DNA of 64,000 bases from Bathynomus jamesi (Eukaryota; Arthropoda; Malacostraca; Isopoda; Cirolanidae): assembly GCA_023014485.1 (NCBI GenBank), contig JAJOZX010003310.1:272001-336000 (forward strand). Direction: 5' to 3'. Positions 54,700 to 64,000 of this stretch are shown here, piece by piece. Position 1 is the first letter of the stretch. Each line of letters opens with the position of its first letter. The notes beneath the pieces were generated by a model. The model was not told the DNA's origin. It searched no databases and was given only the letters and a program-made list of their open reading frames with translations. Position numbers and translations under genes: made by a program.

Positions 54700-55500
54700 A
54701 TGAATAGGGTTCTTAGCCTTCCAGCACCAGTACCTAAATTCTAAGAAACCGTAGTCAATGTACCCATAGGATCTGACATAAAAACGTGGTTAGTGGCATT
54801 AGAGACATATTTCTTGGACGACAATACTACGTCAAAATGTTATAAAGTCAGTGAATCAAAACGCTTTGTTGATTGCAAAACGGTTCCGGGTTTTCAACGA
54901 TTTCGGCACACCGGAGTTAGAATTCGAATTATTCCATGACTATACTGTCCGTTATCTATCGTGATGTAAGTGACATCCAGTCGTCGCAATCCTTAAAACG
55001 TGTAGTCTTTACGTTGGAAACCAGAAGGCCTCACAGTTTTTGCGACGCGACTGAACCGTACTTAACTAATGTCTGCATACACAATTACGATAAGTCAAGA
55101 GCTTTGTATATCAAGGGTTTTGTATGCCAGTTTTTTACGTTTCAAAGGTAAATTATAGGAAAAAGCGGGTGTTTCTGTAAACTTAAACAAATTATACAGT
55201 TAAATCCAGCTCGTCTGGGTGTCCGGAATTAGAGGTAAATAAGACTAAAGAAGCTCGTATCAGGGCTATTGTTAAAAGGTAAATAGAGAAATGCCTCTTA
55301 AATCTAAATATAGATCCTCCTCTTCGTCTGTCAAGCCAAAGCAACCTCCTCGTTGTTTTAATTGTAGGACTCTTGTCATTTTGCGGCTACATGTAGGAAA
55401 ACAACTTATCGTTGGATTTGTTAGGATTATAGTCATAAGGCGAGTAATCTTCCTAAATGTCAAAGTATCAAAAAACCAGGTTCTGTTGGGGCTACCAATA
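54700..55500 (+). pseudogene. LTR-retrotransposon gag-like relic
   Basis: A degraded frame contains PIGSDIKTWLVALETYFLDD (capsid-like), and near 55330-55480 a C-x2-C-x(4-5)-H-x4-C type zinc knuckle: RCFNC, then, after a one-base shift, CHFAATCRKTT, followed by a second DYSHKASNLPKC. Two knuckles at the C-terminus are typical of gag nucleocapsid parts. There are many stops and no protease, RT or integrase follows. Old and inactive. The lineage could not be told. Confidence 0.5.
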
Positions 55501-55504
55501 TATA

Positions 55505-55690
55505 TGAATGAATGAATGAATGAATAATTCTTTATTTATAAAATAAATATTACAATTTTAAAATTTTTGTTGTTACACTAATTTTAACATAAAGTAAGTA
55601 ATTAACCATTGGGCTATTTATTTTAGTTAACTTGGCCCTTAAGCTTCAGGCTTTACTGGGCTCTCAGATTAATCAAAGCTAAAACATCAA
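55505..55690 (-). repeat. 3' end of a LINE (same family as 24650-25870), inverse
   Basis: The complement reads GAGCCCAGTAAAGCCTGAAG and CTTAAGGGCCAAGTTAACTA, matching 25820-25850, then an (ATTCATTC)n tail. It carries no coding sequence, so it is a strongly truncated insertion. Confidence 0.8.
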
Positions 55691-56848
55691 TTTGTAGGTA
55701 GTTATGATTAAATATATAACTCATGAATAAGAATTATTAATTAAAAATACATAAACTATAAAGTCATTAAATTCATTATGAAACTATTTATTTTTTATTT
55801 ATTTATTTATATTTCTAAATGTATTTATAACATAAATAAATAAATCAGCTGAAAACATACTGAACCAAATAGTGTAAATAGTGAGTCTACAGTAATATGG
55901 TTAATTGTAAGACAAATTACCATGAATGTAATGCAATTATAAGGGATTTAGTTAGACTGTTAGTAAATATGACCGAAGATGAGGTCACTGAGTTCTCTGC
56001 TAAAGACCCAAATGAGCATCTTTTGAGGATCCTGCAGTGAAAGAAAACCCTCCGCCGGACAGTTTTTCGATTAGAATAATCTTGTCATAGGATAAAACTG
56101 AGAACGTAGGTATCGAAATTGTCATTTCTCTCGTTAATGTTTTGATTCAATTGCGCCATGATTGTCTCTGCGCAGGACAGGACAAATTTAGTTACGAAAT
56201 ATTTTCAAAAATGTCTTTCAGAAATGTCCTTGTGACGAACGCAACGGTGCTTCACACAAAATGTTCACGCGCATCGTTACTCTGTTTGAATAAGACCATG
56301 GGAACGCACCAACTCTAAGCGGATTTCCCGAATCAGTCAAGAACCAAGAATGTCTTTGCATTCATCAATCACTTAACTCTTATGTGGAAATAATGTCCAT
56401 GCATAACCACACGGTTTGGACAGTAGCAAAGGGTTTGTTGGAACGTACGAGTATTATTAAGAATCATTCCATTCTTGTGGCGTTTATTTCCGACAACCAA
56501 TAGTATGCCCGCAAAAAGGTCGAGTGCATTCGCAATGCAACACTGCAAACGTCCAATATCACAAGCAACATTGCATGCAACATAATGAGTGTTTTTGCCC
56601 ACCCCAACCCTCCAAGGTGGGGTTATGCAACAATACCCCTTAAAAAAGAAATATATATACATATGTATATATATATATATATATGTATGTGTATATATAT
56701 ATATATGGGTGTGTGTGTATATCTGTGATCTCCAAGGGGTAGAGGGTAACCTAACCTGGCCCTCAAAAATATATATATAAAATGTATGTATGTGGCTGTG
56801 TATGCATGTATAGAAAAGACAAGGATTCACACACACACACACATATAT
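55691..56848. other. Noncoding sequence
   Basis: No gene was identified. (TA)n and (GT)n tracts lie at 56650-56735 and 56830-56856. An (AAAT)-rich tract lies near 55790-55850. Confidence 0.45.
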
Positions 56849-56856
56849 ATATATAT

Positions 56857-57147
56857 GGTGCTCTTCCAATATGTGCTCTACCGCGAAACTGTGATCTACC
56901 ATATTCCAATACGTGCTCTACCGTGAAACTAGCCTTATAAGGCTAACTAACTAAAATATCATGACTTAACCTAACCAATCGTTAGGTCAACTATACGCCC
57001 TTGACGATTGGTTAGGTTAAGTCGTGATATTTTCGTTAGTTAGCCTTATAAGGCTAACTAACGTACCTGCTGCTAATCCGAATAATCTAAGGTAGATCAC
57101 GTATTGGAATGTAAATTTTAAGGTAGAGCACATATTGGAAGAGCACC
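56857..57147. mobile_element. Foldback element (Merlin-like), GGTGCTCTTCC ends, copy 2
   Basis: The same ends and core as 30725-30984. It is slightly longer because it keeps a second TTAGCCTTATAAGGCTAACT palindrome. It sits in a (TA)n, so the 8-bp flanks ATATATAT are consistent but not informative. Confidence 0.85.
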
Positions 57148-57202
57148 ATATATATATATATATATGAACAGAAGGATCAACACAACGGCAAACATTTTCA
57201 TT

Positions 57203-57250
57203 TATTTTTTGTACTTCAGACGTTTCGACAAATCTTTTGTCATCAGTGAA
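57203..57250 (-). ncRNA. Hammerhead-ribozyme-like motif (minus copy)
   Basis: On the minus strand: AATTCA, CTGATGA, CAAAAGATTTGTC, GAAAC, GTC, TGAAG. The CTGATGA and GAAAC boxes with GTC at the cleavage position and a stem TTCA/TGAA match type I hammerheads described in Penelope-like elements. The stem II of this copy begins inside the CTGATGA box, so activity is doubtful. Confidence 0.55.
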
Positions 57251-57527
57251 TTAAGTCTTAAACCCTTAAAACAAAAATAAAAAGTGAAAATTACATCAAT
57301 ACAATATTAAAACCATTAAAATTAAAACCTTAAAACAAAATCAAAATTGCATCAATACAAAATTAAAATCATTAAAATTTCATCACTACAAAAATTAAAA
57401 TTAAATTAAATCACCTCGATAGGTAAATACACAATGTTTACATCAACCTCCATACTTGGCAAAGCTTAAGAGAAAATGTATGGTCAGAGGATTAGAAAGT
57501 ATATGTCTATGAGAATCGGTTGGTTAG

Positions 57528-58722
57528 TTAAAAGAGCTGTAATTTGTAAGATGAACTATTATTGTTAATGGAGGGTTTGTTTCTATAGATGTACAAAGAT
57601 TCTAAAATTCGGAGTTCTGTGAGGTTATTGTATCTAGTTAAAATTTCAAACTGAGTTTTGTGAAGGGGATGGTTGTTTTCATTACTATGGTTTCTAATTG
57701 CGGATTGTGGAGGGCTACTGAGGGGACGGTTTGTACGGACTGACAAGCCCAAATGTTGAGAAAGGCGCACCTCCAGTTGGAGTTGAGTGCTGCCAATATA
57801 CGCAGCCTTACAGCTGTCGCACGTGTATTTGTACACAACATTGGGGCATACAGTTTTGGGGAATTCATCTTTGAACTTTAAAAAATTTGATAATTTAAGT
57901 GGGTTGACGAAGGCGAATCTAAAATTTATTTGCGGATAACTAGACTTGAGCAGTTTGGAGCAACAGTTTTGGGGAATTCATCTTTGAACTTTAAAAAATT
58001 TGATAATTTAAGTGGGTTGACGAAGGCGAATCTAAAATTTATTTGCGGATAACTAGACTTGAGCAGTTTGGACAATTCACCTCGAATACACAATGATAAA
58101 TAACCATAAAAAGGTAATTTAATATATGTGGTTTCTTTTTGTACTGTAGTTATGGGGAGTTTAGTATTAAAAGTGTTATTTAAAAATTTCTTCAATTGGT
58201 TATCAAATAGATTAGAAGGGTAGTAATTGTTAATAAAGTACTGTCTTAAAAATTTAAATTCTTCGTTAAACGAAAAGTAATCCGAACAAATACGGTAACT
58301 TCTTGTTAATAATGTTACTATAGCACTAATCTTATATTTATAAAACATAAAACATACAACTTAAATAATTGGTTCCCAAGCCAGTAAAAGTTTGTTTTCG
58401 AAATAGTGAAGTTTGGAACTTATTATGAGCCCGTTTAACTAAAACATCCAGGAAAGGTAAACTATTATTTGTTTCGTTTTCACATGTGTACTTAATATTA
58501 CTATGTTGTTTATTAAGATAATCAAGAAAAAGTTTTACGTGTGAAGGATGTTTAAATATTAAGAAAGTGTCATCCACGTATCTTCTGTAATATATGGGTT
58601 TAAAACTATTAGGACAACTTTTCAACCAAATTTCTTCGTAATGGCAAAGAAATGCATTTGCTAGTGTTGGGCTCAACGGGGAACCCATAGCTACCCCATC
58701 AATTTGGCTGTAAAGGTTGCTA
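57528..58722 (-). pseudogene. Penelope-like RT plus GIY-YIG endonuclease, broken copy
   Basis: Three frames: 58688-58338 with MGSPLSPTLANAFLCHYEEI and YYRRYVDDTFLIF (YVDD catalytic motif); 58348-57926 with LTRSYRICSDYFSFNEEFKF; and 57836-57528 with YKYTCDSCKAAYIGSTQLQL and RLSQHLGLSVRTNR, the GIY-YIG nuclease. Between the last two a block of about 108 bp (with GGGGAATTCATCTTTGAAC) occurs twice (57851-57958 and 57966-58073). The RT fingers (first half) are absent. The nuclease part is better kept than in the plus copy. Confidence 0.85.
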
Positions 58723-58738
58723 TCTCTTCTTATTTAAT

Positions 58739-59811
58739 AGCAACCTCTACAGCCAAATTGATGGGGTAGCTATGGGTTCCCCGTTGAGCCCAACACTAGC
58801 AAATGCATTTCTTTGCCATTACGAAGAAATTTGGTTGAAAAGTTGTCCTAATAGTTTTAAACCCATATATTACAGAAGATACGTGGATGACACTTTCTTA
58901 ATATTTAAACATCCTTCACACGTAAAACTTTTTCTTGATTATCTTAATAAACAACATAGTAATATTAAGTACACATGTGAAAACGAAACAAATAATAGTT
59001 TACCTTTCCTGGATGTTTTAGTTAAACGGGCTCATAATAAGTTCCAAACTTCACTATTTCGAAAACAAACTTTTACTGGCTTGGGAACCAATTATTTAAG
59101 TTGTATGTTTTATAAATATAAGATTAATGCTATAGTAACATTATTAACAAGAAGTTACCGTATTTGTTCGGATTACTTTTCGTTAAACGAAGAATTTAAA
59201 TTTTTAAGACAGTACTTTATTAACAATTACTACCCTTCTAATCTATTTGATAACCAATTGAAGAAATTTTTAAATAACACTTTTAATACTAAACTCCCCA
59301 TAACTACAGTAAAAAAAGAAACCAGATATATTAAATTACCTTTTTATGGTTATTTATCATTGCGTATTCGAGGTGAATTGTCCAAACTGCTCAAGTCTAG
59401 TTATCCGCAAATAAATTTTAGATTCGCCTTCGTCAACCCACTTAAATTATCAAATTTTTTAAAGTTCAAAGATGAATTCCCCAAAACTGTATGCCCCAAT
59501 GTTGTGTACAAATACACGTGCGACAGCTGTAAGGCTGCGTATATTGGCAGCACTCACTCCAACTGGAGGTGCGCCTTTCTCAACATTTGGGCTTGTCAGT
59601 CCGTACCAACCGTCCCCTCAGTAGCCCTCCACAATCCGCAATTAGAAACCATAGTAATGAAAACAACCATCCCCTTCACAAAACTCAGTTTGAAATTTTA
59701 ACTAGATCCAATAACCTCACAGAACTCCGAATTTTAGAATCTTTGTACATCTATAGAAACAAACCCTCCATTAACAATAATAGTTCATCTTACAAATTAC
59801 AGCTCTTTTAA
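58739..59811 (+). pseudogene. Penelope-like RT plus GIY-YIG endonuclease, plus copy
   Basis: One frame of 321 codons from SNLYSQIDGVAMGSPLSPTL (RT motif 4/B region) through YYRRYVDDTFLIFKHPSHV (YVDD), NNSLPFLDVLVKRAHNKFQT and LFRKQTFTGLGTNYLSCMFY (thumb) to VYKYTCDSCKAAYIGST. There a deletion of a few bases after GST shifts the frame. The other frame continues MRLSQHLGLSVRTNRPLSS and TRSNNLTELRILESLYIY. GIY-YIG appears as YKYTCDSC...AYIG. The catalytic YVDD is intact. The N-terminal part of the RT is missing, so it is inactive. Confidence 0.87.
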
Positions 59812-60079
59812 CTAACCAACCGATTCTCATAGACATATACTTTCTAATCCTCTGACCATACATTTTTCTCTTAGGCTTTGCCAAGTATGGAGGTTGATGT
59901 AAACATTGTGTATTTACCTATCGAGATGATTTAATTTAATTTTAATTTTTGTAGTGATGAAATTTTTATGATTTTAATTTTGTATTGATGCAATTTTGAT
60001 TTTGTTTTAAGGTTTTAACTTTAATGGTTTTAATATTGTATTGATGTAATTTTCACTTTTTATTTTTGTTTTAAGGTTT

Positions 60080-60132
60080 TAAGACTTAATTCACTGATGA
60101 TGACAAAAGATTTGTCGAAACGTCTGAAGTAC
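60080..60132 (+). ncRNA. Hammerhead-ribozyme-like motif (plus copy)
   Basis: AATTCA, CTGATGA, T, GACAAA-AGA-TTTGTC, GAAAC, GTC, TGAAGT. Stem II is a perfect six-pair hairpin, stem I pairs TTCA with TGAA and ACT with AGT after a bulge, and stem III would be the very short ACGT that works between two copies. One extra T follows CTGATGA. Self-cleavage is inferred from family knowledge. Confidence 0.62.
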
Positions 60133-60217
60133 AAAAAATAAATGAAAATGTTTGCCGTTGTGTTCGTCATTCTGTTCATCTGTAAGCTCCGTTTCCCTAA
60201 GGAGAAGTCAATAGCTT

Positions 60218-60256
<39 letters not shown>

Positions 60257-60259
<3 letters not shown>

Positions 60260-61166
60260 TTTGCCGATGACACAAAGATCAGTAGAAAAATAAGAAAACC
60301 AGAAGATATAGGATCTCGACCAACCGACATGAACAGAATCTACAAGTAGACGGAAGACAACAATATGAAGTTTAACACTGAGAAATTTCAGCTGTTACGG
60401 CACGAAAAAAGAGAAGACCTAAAATCCATGGAATATTATACCCCAAATGGACAGGAAATTCAGGGAACTTCTAGAGCAAAGGATTTAGGGGTTGTAATGA
60501 CTGATGATGCGAAATTTGAAACACAAAATAAGATAACAGTAAACAGAGCAAAGAGAATAACTGGACAGATACTGAGAACCTTTAAACGAAGGGATAGGAA
60601 TATAATGATTCCTCTACTGAAAACACTGATCATACCCAAATTGGAATACTGCTCGGTCCTAACATCCCCATATAAAAGAGAAGACATTAGACAGCTAGAA
60701 GGGATTCAGAGAAGCTTCACAGCCAAGATCAAGGGGTGCAAAGAACTAAATTAGTGGGGAAAAGTTACGCGAACTAAACCTATATTCACTGGAAAGGAAA
60801 AGACACACACACACCATTATTTAAACTTAGAAAATAATGGAGAAACTAGTTCCTAGTCTTACTCTGAACTCTGTAACTCCTCAAACAACGGTGGTAAATA
60901 GAAAAGGAAGACTGTGTCGTGTTCCCAAATTAAAGACTAGAGAGGGAACATTCTTAACCCTGAAAGAAAATAGTTTTGTTGTGAGAGGACCAAAACTGTT
61001 TAATCAGCTGCCCAAAGACCTAAGGAACACAAGTGGTGTTGCAGTGGACATCTTCAAAAGAAGATTAGACGCCTGGCTCAGAACAATCCCCGATGAGCCG
61101 GGCGTACTTGGCTATGTGAGGTGGAGAGTACAAGAAACCAACTCATTACTTCACCAGGCCAACTAG
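60257..61166 (+). pseudogene. LINE RT C-terminal part, frameshifted
   Basis: Reads FADDTKISRKIRKPEDIGS (motif C) to a TAG at 60347, then MKFNTEKFQLLRHEKREDLK, SRAKDLGVVMTDDAKFETQN and IIPKLEYCSVLTSPYKRED. A stop follows at 60752 and a shift, then MEKLVPSLTLNSVTPQTTV and VRGPKLFNQLPKDLRNTSG, ending YVRWRVQETNSLLHQAN. Its closest relative in the window is the intact copy at 43838-45055. The catalytic motif A and all before it are missing. Confidence 0.85.
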
Positions 61167-61240
61167 AGTTGAGGGGCGACAAGCTTGACCTTCGTGAAAT
61201 GAGGAATCATCGCACGGAACCTTTGAAAGGCTGAAAGGAA
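60257..61240 (+). mobile_element. 5'-truncated LINE, family of 43.8 kb
   Basis: Begins right after (TA)n at RT motif C and ends with CTTGACCTTCGTGAAATGAG, CATCGCACGGAACCTTTG and a (GGAAA)n-like tail. Confidence 0.85.
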
Positions 61241-61354
61241 AGGAAAGGTTGAATTGTGTATAGACGAAAGCGCTTGAGCACCATTCTGTGTTTCCTTTCC
61301 TTCGTGGTTTTATTCATCATAAATATTTTTCACGTGTTATTTTTGTGAAATAAT

Positions 61355-61395
<41 letters not shown>

Positions 61396-61399
<4 letters not shown>

Positions 61400-61770
61400 A
61401 AGAACGACGCTTGTATAGGAGAACATTCCGCGCAAGATGAGGAGGGAGAACGTTAATTATACTGCGTGTTCTTTGCAGTTGAAATGTATATATAGGTACG
61501 GCATGCGGGAGGTCCCCCCCTCGGGGCATTGGTTTCTGCGTGTATGTAGGAGAATTACGACTTCTGATCGAGTGAGGACCATGGTGTAGTGGTTATCATA
61601 TCTGACCGGCAATCGGAAGATCCCGGGCTCGATTCCGGGTGGTTACCTCATTTTTTCATTTGTTCGTTCTCCCTCCTCATCTTGCGCGGAATGTTCTCCT
61701 ATACAAGCGTCGTTCTTTACGTTAATTATACTGCGTGTTCTTTGCAGTTGAAATGTATATATATATATAT
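61396..61770 (+). repeat. tRNA-derived SINE-like repeat, third copy
   Basis: AAGAACGACGCTTGTATAGG in inverse at 61399, then GGTACGGCATGCGGGAGGT, a tRNA-like head at about 61587-61646, then the body TCATTTTTTCATTTG through CTATACAAGCGTCGTTCTTT and ACTGCGTGTTCTTTGCAGTT. The same order and the same inverse-start piece as at 15743-16245, with internal deletions. Confidence 0.7.
61587..61646 (+). repeat. tRNA-like head of the third SINE copy
   Basis: GACCATGGTGTAGTGGTTAT (A box) and GGGCTCGATTCCGGG (B box, one C less than the copy at 16.1 kb), with the same CCGGCAA loop. The acceptor pairs somewhat better than in the other copy (5-6 of 7), still without U before the anticodon. A tRNA relic. Confidence 0.55.
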
Positions 61771-61777
61771 ATATATA

Positions 61778-63128
61778 AGGGGTTCCAAAAACCTTACCCC
61801 CCCATTTACAGCTTACATGTTTACTTGTATCGAATTAGTTTTTAGCGATTATAAAAATATATAAAATTCTTTATTTATTGCAGGTATTAAAATTACTCTA
61901 GCTGATAAAGTGATAATATAATGGCTTCTCAATTAAGTGGTGATTTGGAGAGGCAACGTGTGATAGATCGCATTCGAGCAATAACATTTCGGGAAGCTCG
62001 TGATGCTGGATCCACCTTTACAACACGTTCATGGGTTGCCAAAAAGTTGCGAAGAAGTGAGGACTTCGTCAAAAGAAATTGGAATAAAACTTTGGATGAA
62101 TGTGAAATGGATACAACCAAATCTGGGCGCCCAAATTTGCCACTCTCTCATGAAACAAAGGACATCATTGAAAGCGGTACGGGTAAGCGGAAAAACAGCT
62201 GTGCTAAACTTTCTAGAGAGATCGAAGTGTTGAGAGGAAAGAGCGTTTGTGGTGAGATCATTCGACTGTACCGTCATAGGCAAGGTTTAAAGCCTTGGCA
62301 TGAACTTCCAAAGCCAAGAAAAACTCAACTTAACATCGATAACAGAATGTGGTTTGCCCATTATCTTGAAGATTGGGATGTGGATGATTTCATGCATTTA
62401 GCTGTCTCCGATGAATTTTTTGTTTACGTAACACATCGGCCTAACTACCAAAATGATCGAGTGTGGGCCACAACACCAGATGAAATCGATGACAATGAAC
62501 ATTATCGCGAATTATTAAAAAGTCCAGACTGTGTTGGTGTGTTTGTTTTGTTCACTGCAAAGAAGCTCATGTGGGTGTTGAAGCCAAATGGTTAGAGTTG
62601 GGATGGACAGTATTTTCGTGATATTATTCTATCCCAGCATGTCATTCCTTTTCTAAGAAACCCAAACAATGTTATGGATGTCGATCAGGTCACACTTCTG
62701 CACGATAAGGCCCCCTGCTTTAAGGCATTAGCCACTCAACAGTTGTTGCGGAACCATGAGATCGATTTCTTTGGAAATGAAGAATGGCCAGGAAATTCTC
62801 CTGACCTGAACGTGTTATAAAGGACAAGGTTGAATGTCTCTTGTTTCAAGAACCTGCAGCAAATCGATTTTCGAAAGATACAATGACACAACACATTAAA
62901 ACTGTTTTAGCAAATTTGCGTAACGATCAAGATCTATTCACGTCACTTTTGGCAAGCTACTCAAAGCGAATTCAGGCTGTCTTGGAAGCCAATGGCAGGA
63001 ACACCAAATTTTAATTGTTTCTCATTAAATGCAGGGTTAAATTATCTTTTGTAAGGTATGTTTAGTTTTACTGTACCTCTAATGGTTTAGGCCATGGGCG
63101 GGGGGGGCTAAGGTTTATTGGAGCCCCG
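61778..63128 (+). mobile_element. Tc1-like (DD-E type) element
   Basis: The left end AGGGGTTCCAAAAACCTTAC with a C-run and the right end with the complement (TAAGGTTTATTGGAGCCCCG) have TA at both sides, within (TA)n. The length of 1351 bp is normal. It carries one transposase gene. Confidence 0.88.
61921..63014 (+). pseudogene. Tc1-like transposase, one stop and a deletion at the third catalytic site
   Basis: The ATG at 61921 gives MASQLSGDLERQRVIDRIRA, HTH regions with TRSWVAKKLRRSEDFVKRNW and the linker KSGRPNLPLSHE. Then come HLAVSDEFFVYVTHRP (first Asp) and a TAG at 62593. The same frame goes on to DVDQVTLLHDKAPC (second Asp) and NEEWPGNSPDLN. Just after this the sequence lacks about 15-20 bases and shifts, so the expected third acidic residue (usually Glu shortly after SPDLN) is missing. 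It resumes KDKVECLLFQEPAANRFSKD and ends RIQAVLEANGRNTKF. Apart from these two defects the gene is complete. Confidence 0.85.
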
Positions 63129-63900
63129 TATATATATATATATATATACATATGTAGCGGAGGGTCGGGGTTAGTCCCACAAAGGTGGGTAGCCTAAAAT
63201 AAAACACAAGAAGGAGGGGAGAGAGAGACAGATCGCTGTAGCTGTGTTTTACACCATATAAACAAATATTAATGGGAATGAAGGGCATATATATATATAA
63301 ACGATACAGTGTGTGCGTGTGTGTGTGTGTGTGTGTGTCTAAGATGACTGGTTGTATTCTCTAACTATTTGTTCTGGCTGGGCTTCTGAAGTCAAACAGG
63401 AAAGACACCTTTTACTTTAGGAATTTGTTGTGATGGTGGTGTCGCTCCAGTTAGCCAATATATGTATATATAGGTCACTAAAGTAAGGTAATTACGCCAT
63501 CCGCCTTCTAAACCAACTGTCTGTGATGCTAAAATCCCCCAGGAAGGCTAGTGAAGAATTCAAAATGCTTCGTGACGCCTCAGTGAAAGGACTTAATATG
63601 TATCGAAATACAAAATATGTATACACTTTAGGTGCAAAACAGGGGTAATACACATAGGTGATTTATATATATTTACATCAAAAAACAATACAGTCAGTGG
63701 AGGAGAATTGCATTACACGCAAATACAGGAATAATTGGTGTTATTTGACATATATATATATATATATAATATATATATAATATATAATATATATATAATA
63801 TATATATATATAATACGTATCAAAACAAAAAATAATACAGCCAATACAGAAGATTTTATATACAACAAAATACACAACACATGTTAAATATATATATATA
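63129..63900. other. Noncoding with microsatellites
   Basis: (TA)n, (GA)n, (GT)n at 63310-63340 and TA-rich tracts at 63750-63812. No exon was recognised. Confidence 0.45.
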
Positions 63901-63904
63901 TATG

Positions 63905-63995
63905 GTTATGCACCTCGGTGGTGTAGTGGTTAGCGTCACTGACTACGAATCCATCGGCCCCGGGTTCGAGACCTGACGGCAGCCGGCGCGCAGCA
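63905..63995 (+). repeat. tRNA-like SINE head at the window edge
   Basis: GGTGTAGTGGTTAGCGTCAC and GGGTTCGAGACC, with GACTACGAATCCATCGGC between. This is the same head as in the SINE of IR2 (GTGGTTAGCATCGCTGAC). The window ends before its body. Confidence 0.65.
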
Positions 63996-64000
63996 AAAAT

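Larger units (their letters stand above)
57190..58722 (-). mobile_element. Penelope-like element, minus-strand copy of a head-to-head pair
   Basis: Runs from the RT start at 58722 to a 3' end with a hammerhead-like motif at about 57200-57250. It is nearly identical to the plus copy at 58739-60170. Both are cut at the same place in the RT. This copy has a tandem duplication of about 110 bp and several breaks. Confidence 0.88.
58739..60170 (+). mobile_element. Penelope-like element, plus-strand copy of a head-to-head pair
   Basis: The mirror of 57190-58722, joined head to head through a short unpaired linker (about 58722-58738, TCTCTTCTTATTTAA). It ends with AAAATGTTTGCCGTTGTG and sequence related to the start of the partner. 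The 5' part of the RT is missing in both. Confidence 0.88.

Noticed and set aside
54700..55500. A complete LTR retrotransposon
   Set aside because: Only gag-like traces exist. No LTR pair, primer site, protease, RT or integrase could be found next to them.

Overview
The window looks like arthropod nuclear DNA, and a crustacean is my best guess. It is AT-rich and full of (TA)n, (CA)n and trinucleotide repeats. It carries many mariner/Tc1, hAT-like, Merlin-like, CR1/Rex1-like and Penelope-like elements and a CCTAA/CCTGA tract of arthropod-telomere type, and it has spliced host exons. The taxon is inferred from these features and no marker gene confirms it. Nothing bacterial is present.

Host gene: three minus-strand exons can be read with matching splice sites and phases. 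They are a C-terminal half-CUB exon (17275-17462), a first C-type-lectin exon (6893-7008) and a second C-type-lectin exon (4773-4932). They splice in frame into one CUB-CTLD extracellular protein. The intron between CUB and CTLD is about 10.3 kb and is almost wholly nested transposons. The N-terminal exons (upstream of 17462 on the minus strand) and the end of the CTLD (below 4773) were not found.

Layout: 1-4.7 kb is noncoding with foldbacks and a direct repeat. 5.06-6.71 kb is a hAT-type element with an 8-bp target duplication and a second MITE nested inside it. 7.7-17.0 kb is a mariner whose two ends are split by a large inverted repeat built on LINE fragments (7.77-13.1 kb) and by further mariners and tRNA-derived repeats. 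17.9-18.4 kb is a Merlin-like element containing a second, foldback Merlin-like element. 19.4-27 kb holds foldbacks, the telomere-like tract, non-LTR reverse transcriptase copies and Tc1-like relics. 27.9-32.4 kb holds two unusual transposons side by side. 33.1-42.3 kb is a giant inverted repeat with arms of 3-4 kb. 42.4-48.5 kb has a Tc1-like relic, a nearly intact LINE RT and a 3157-bp hAT-like element with a perfect 8-bp duplication. 48.6-50.4 kb has a pogo/Tigger-like relic, a 5S-rRNA-like sequence and another Tc1-like relic. 50.4-54.3 kb is a near full-length LINE with a CCCH-finger ORF1. 54.7-55.5 kb is a gag-like relic. 57.2-60.2 kb is a head-to-head pair of Penelope-like elements with hammerhead-like motifs. 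60.2-64 kb has a truncated LINE, tRNA-like repeats and a DD-E type Tc1-like relic.

Nearly every transposase or RT is broken by frameshifts, stops or internal deletions, so the window is mostly a fossil record. The parts that repay attention are the host gene hidden between the elements, the foldback family whose core is constant while its ends change, the two giant palindromes, the hAT-like lineage present as a long and a deleted copy, and the inverted Penelope pair.
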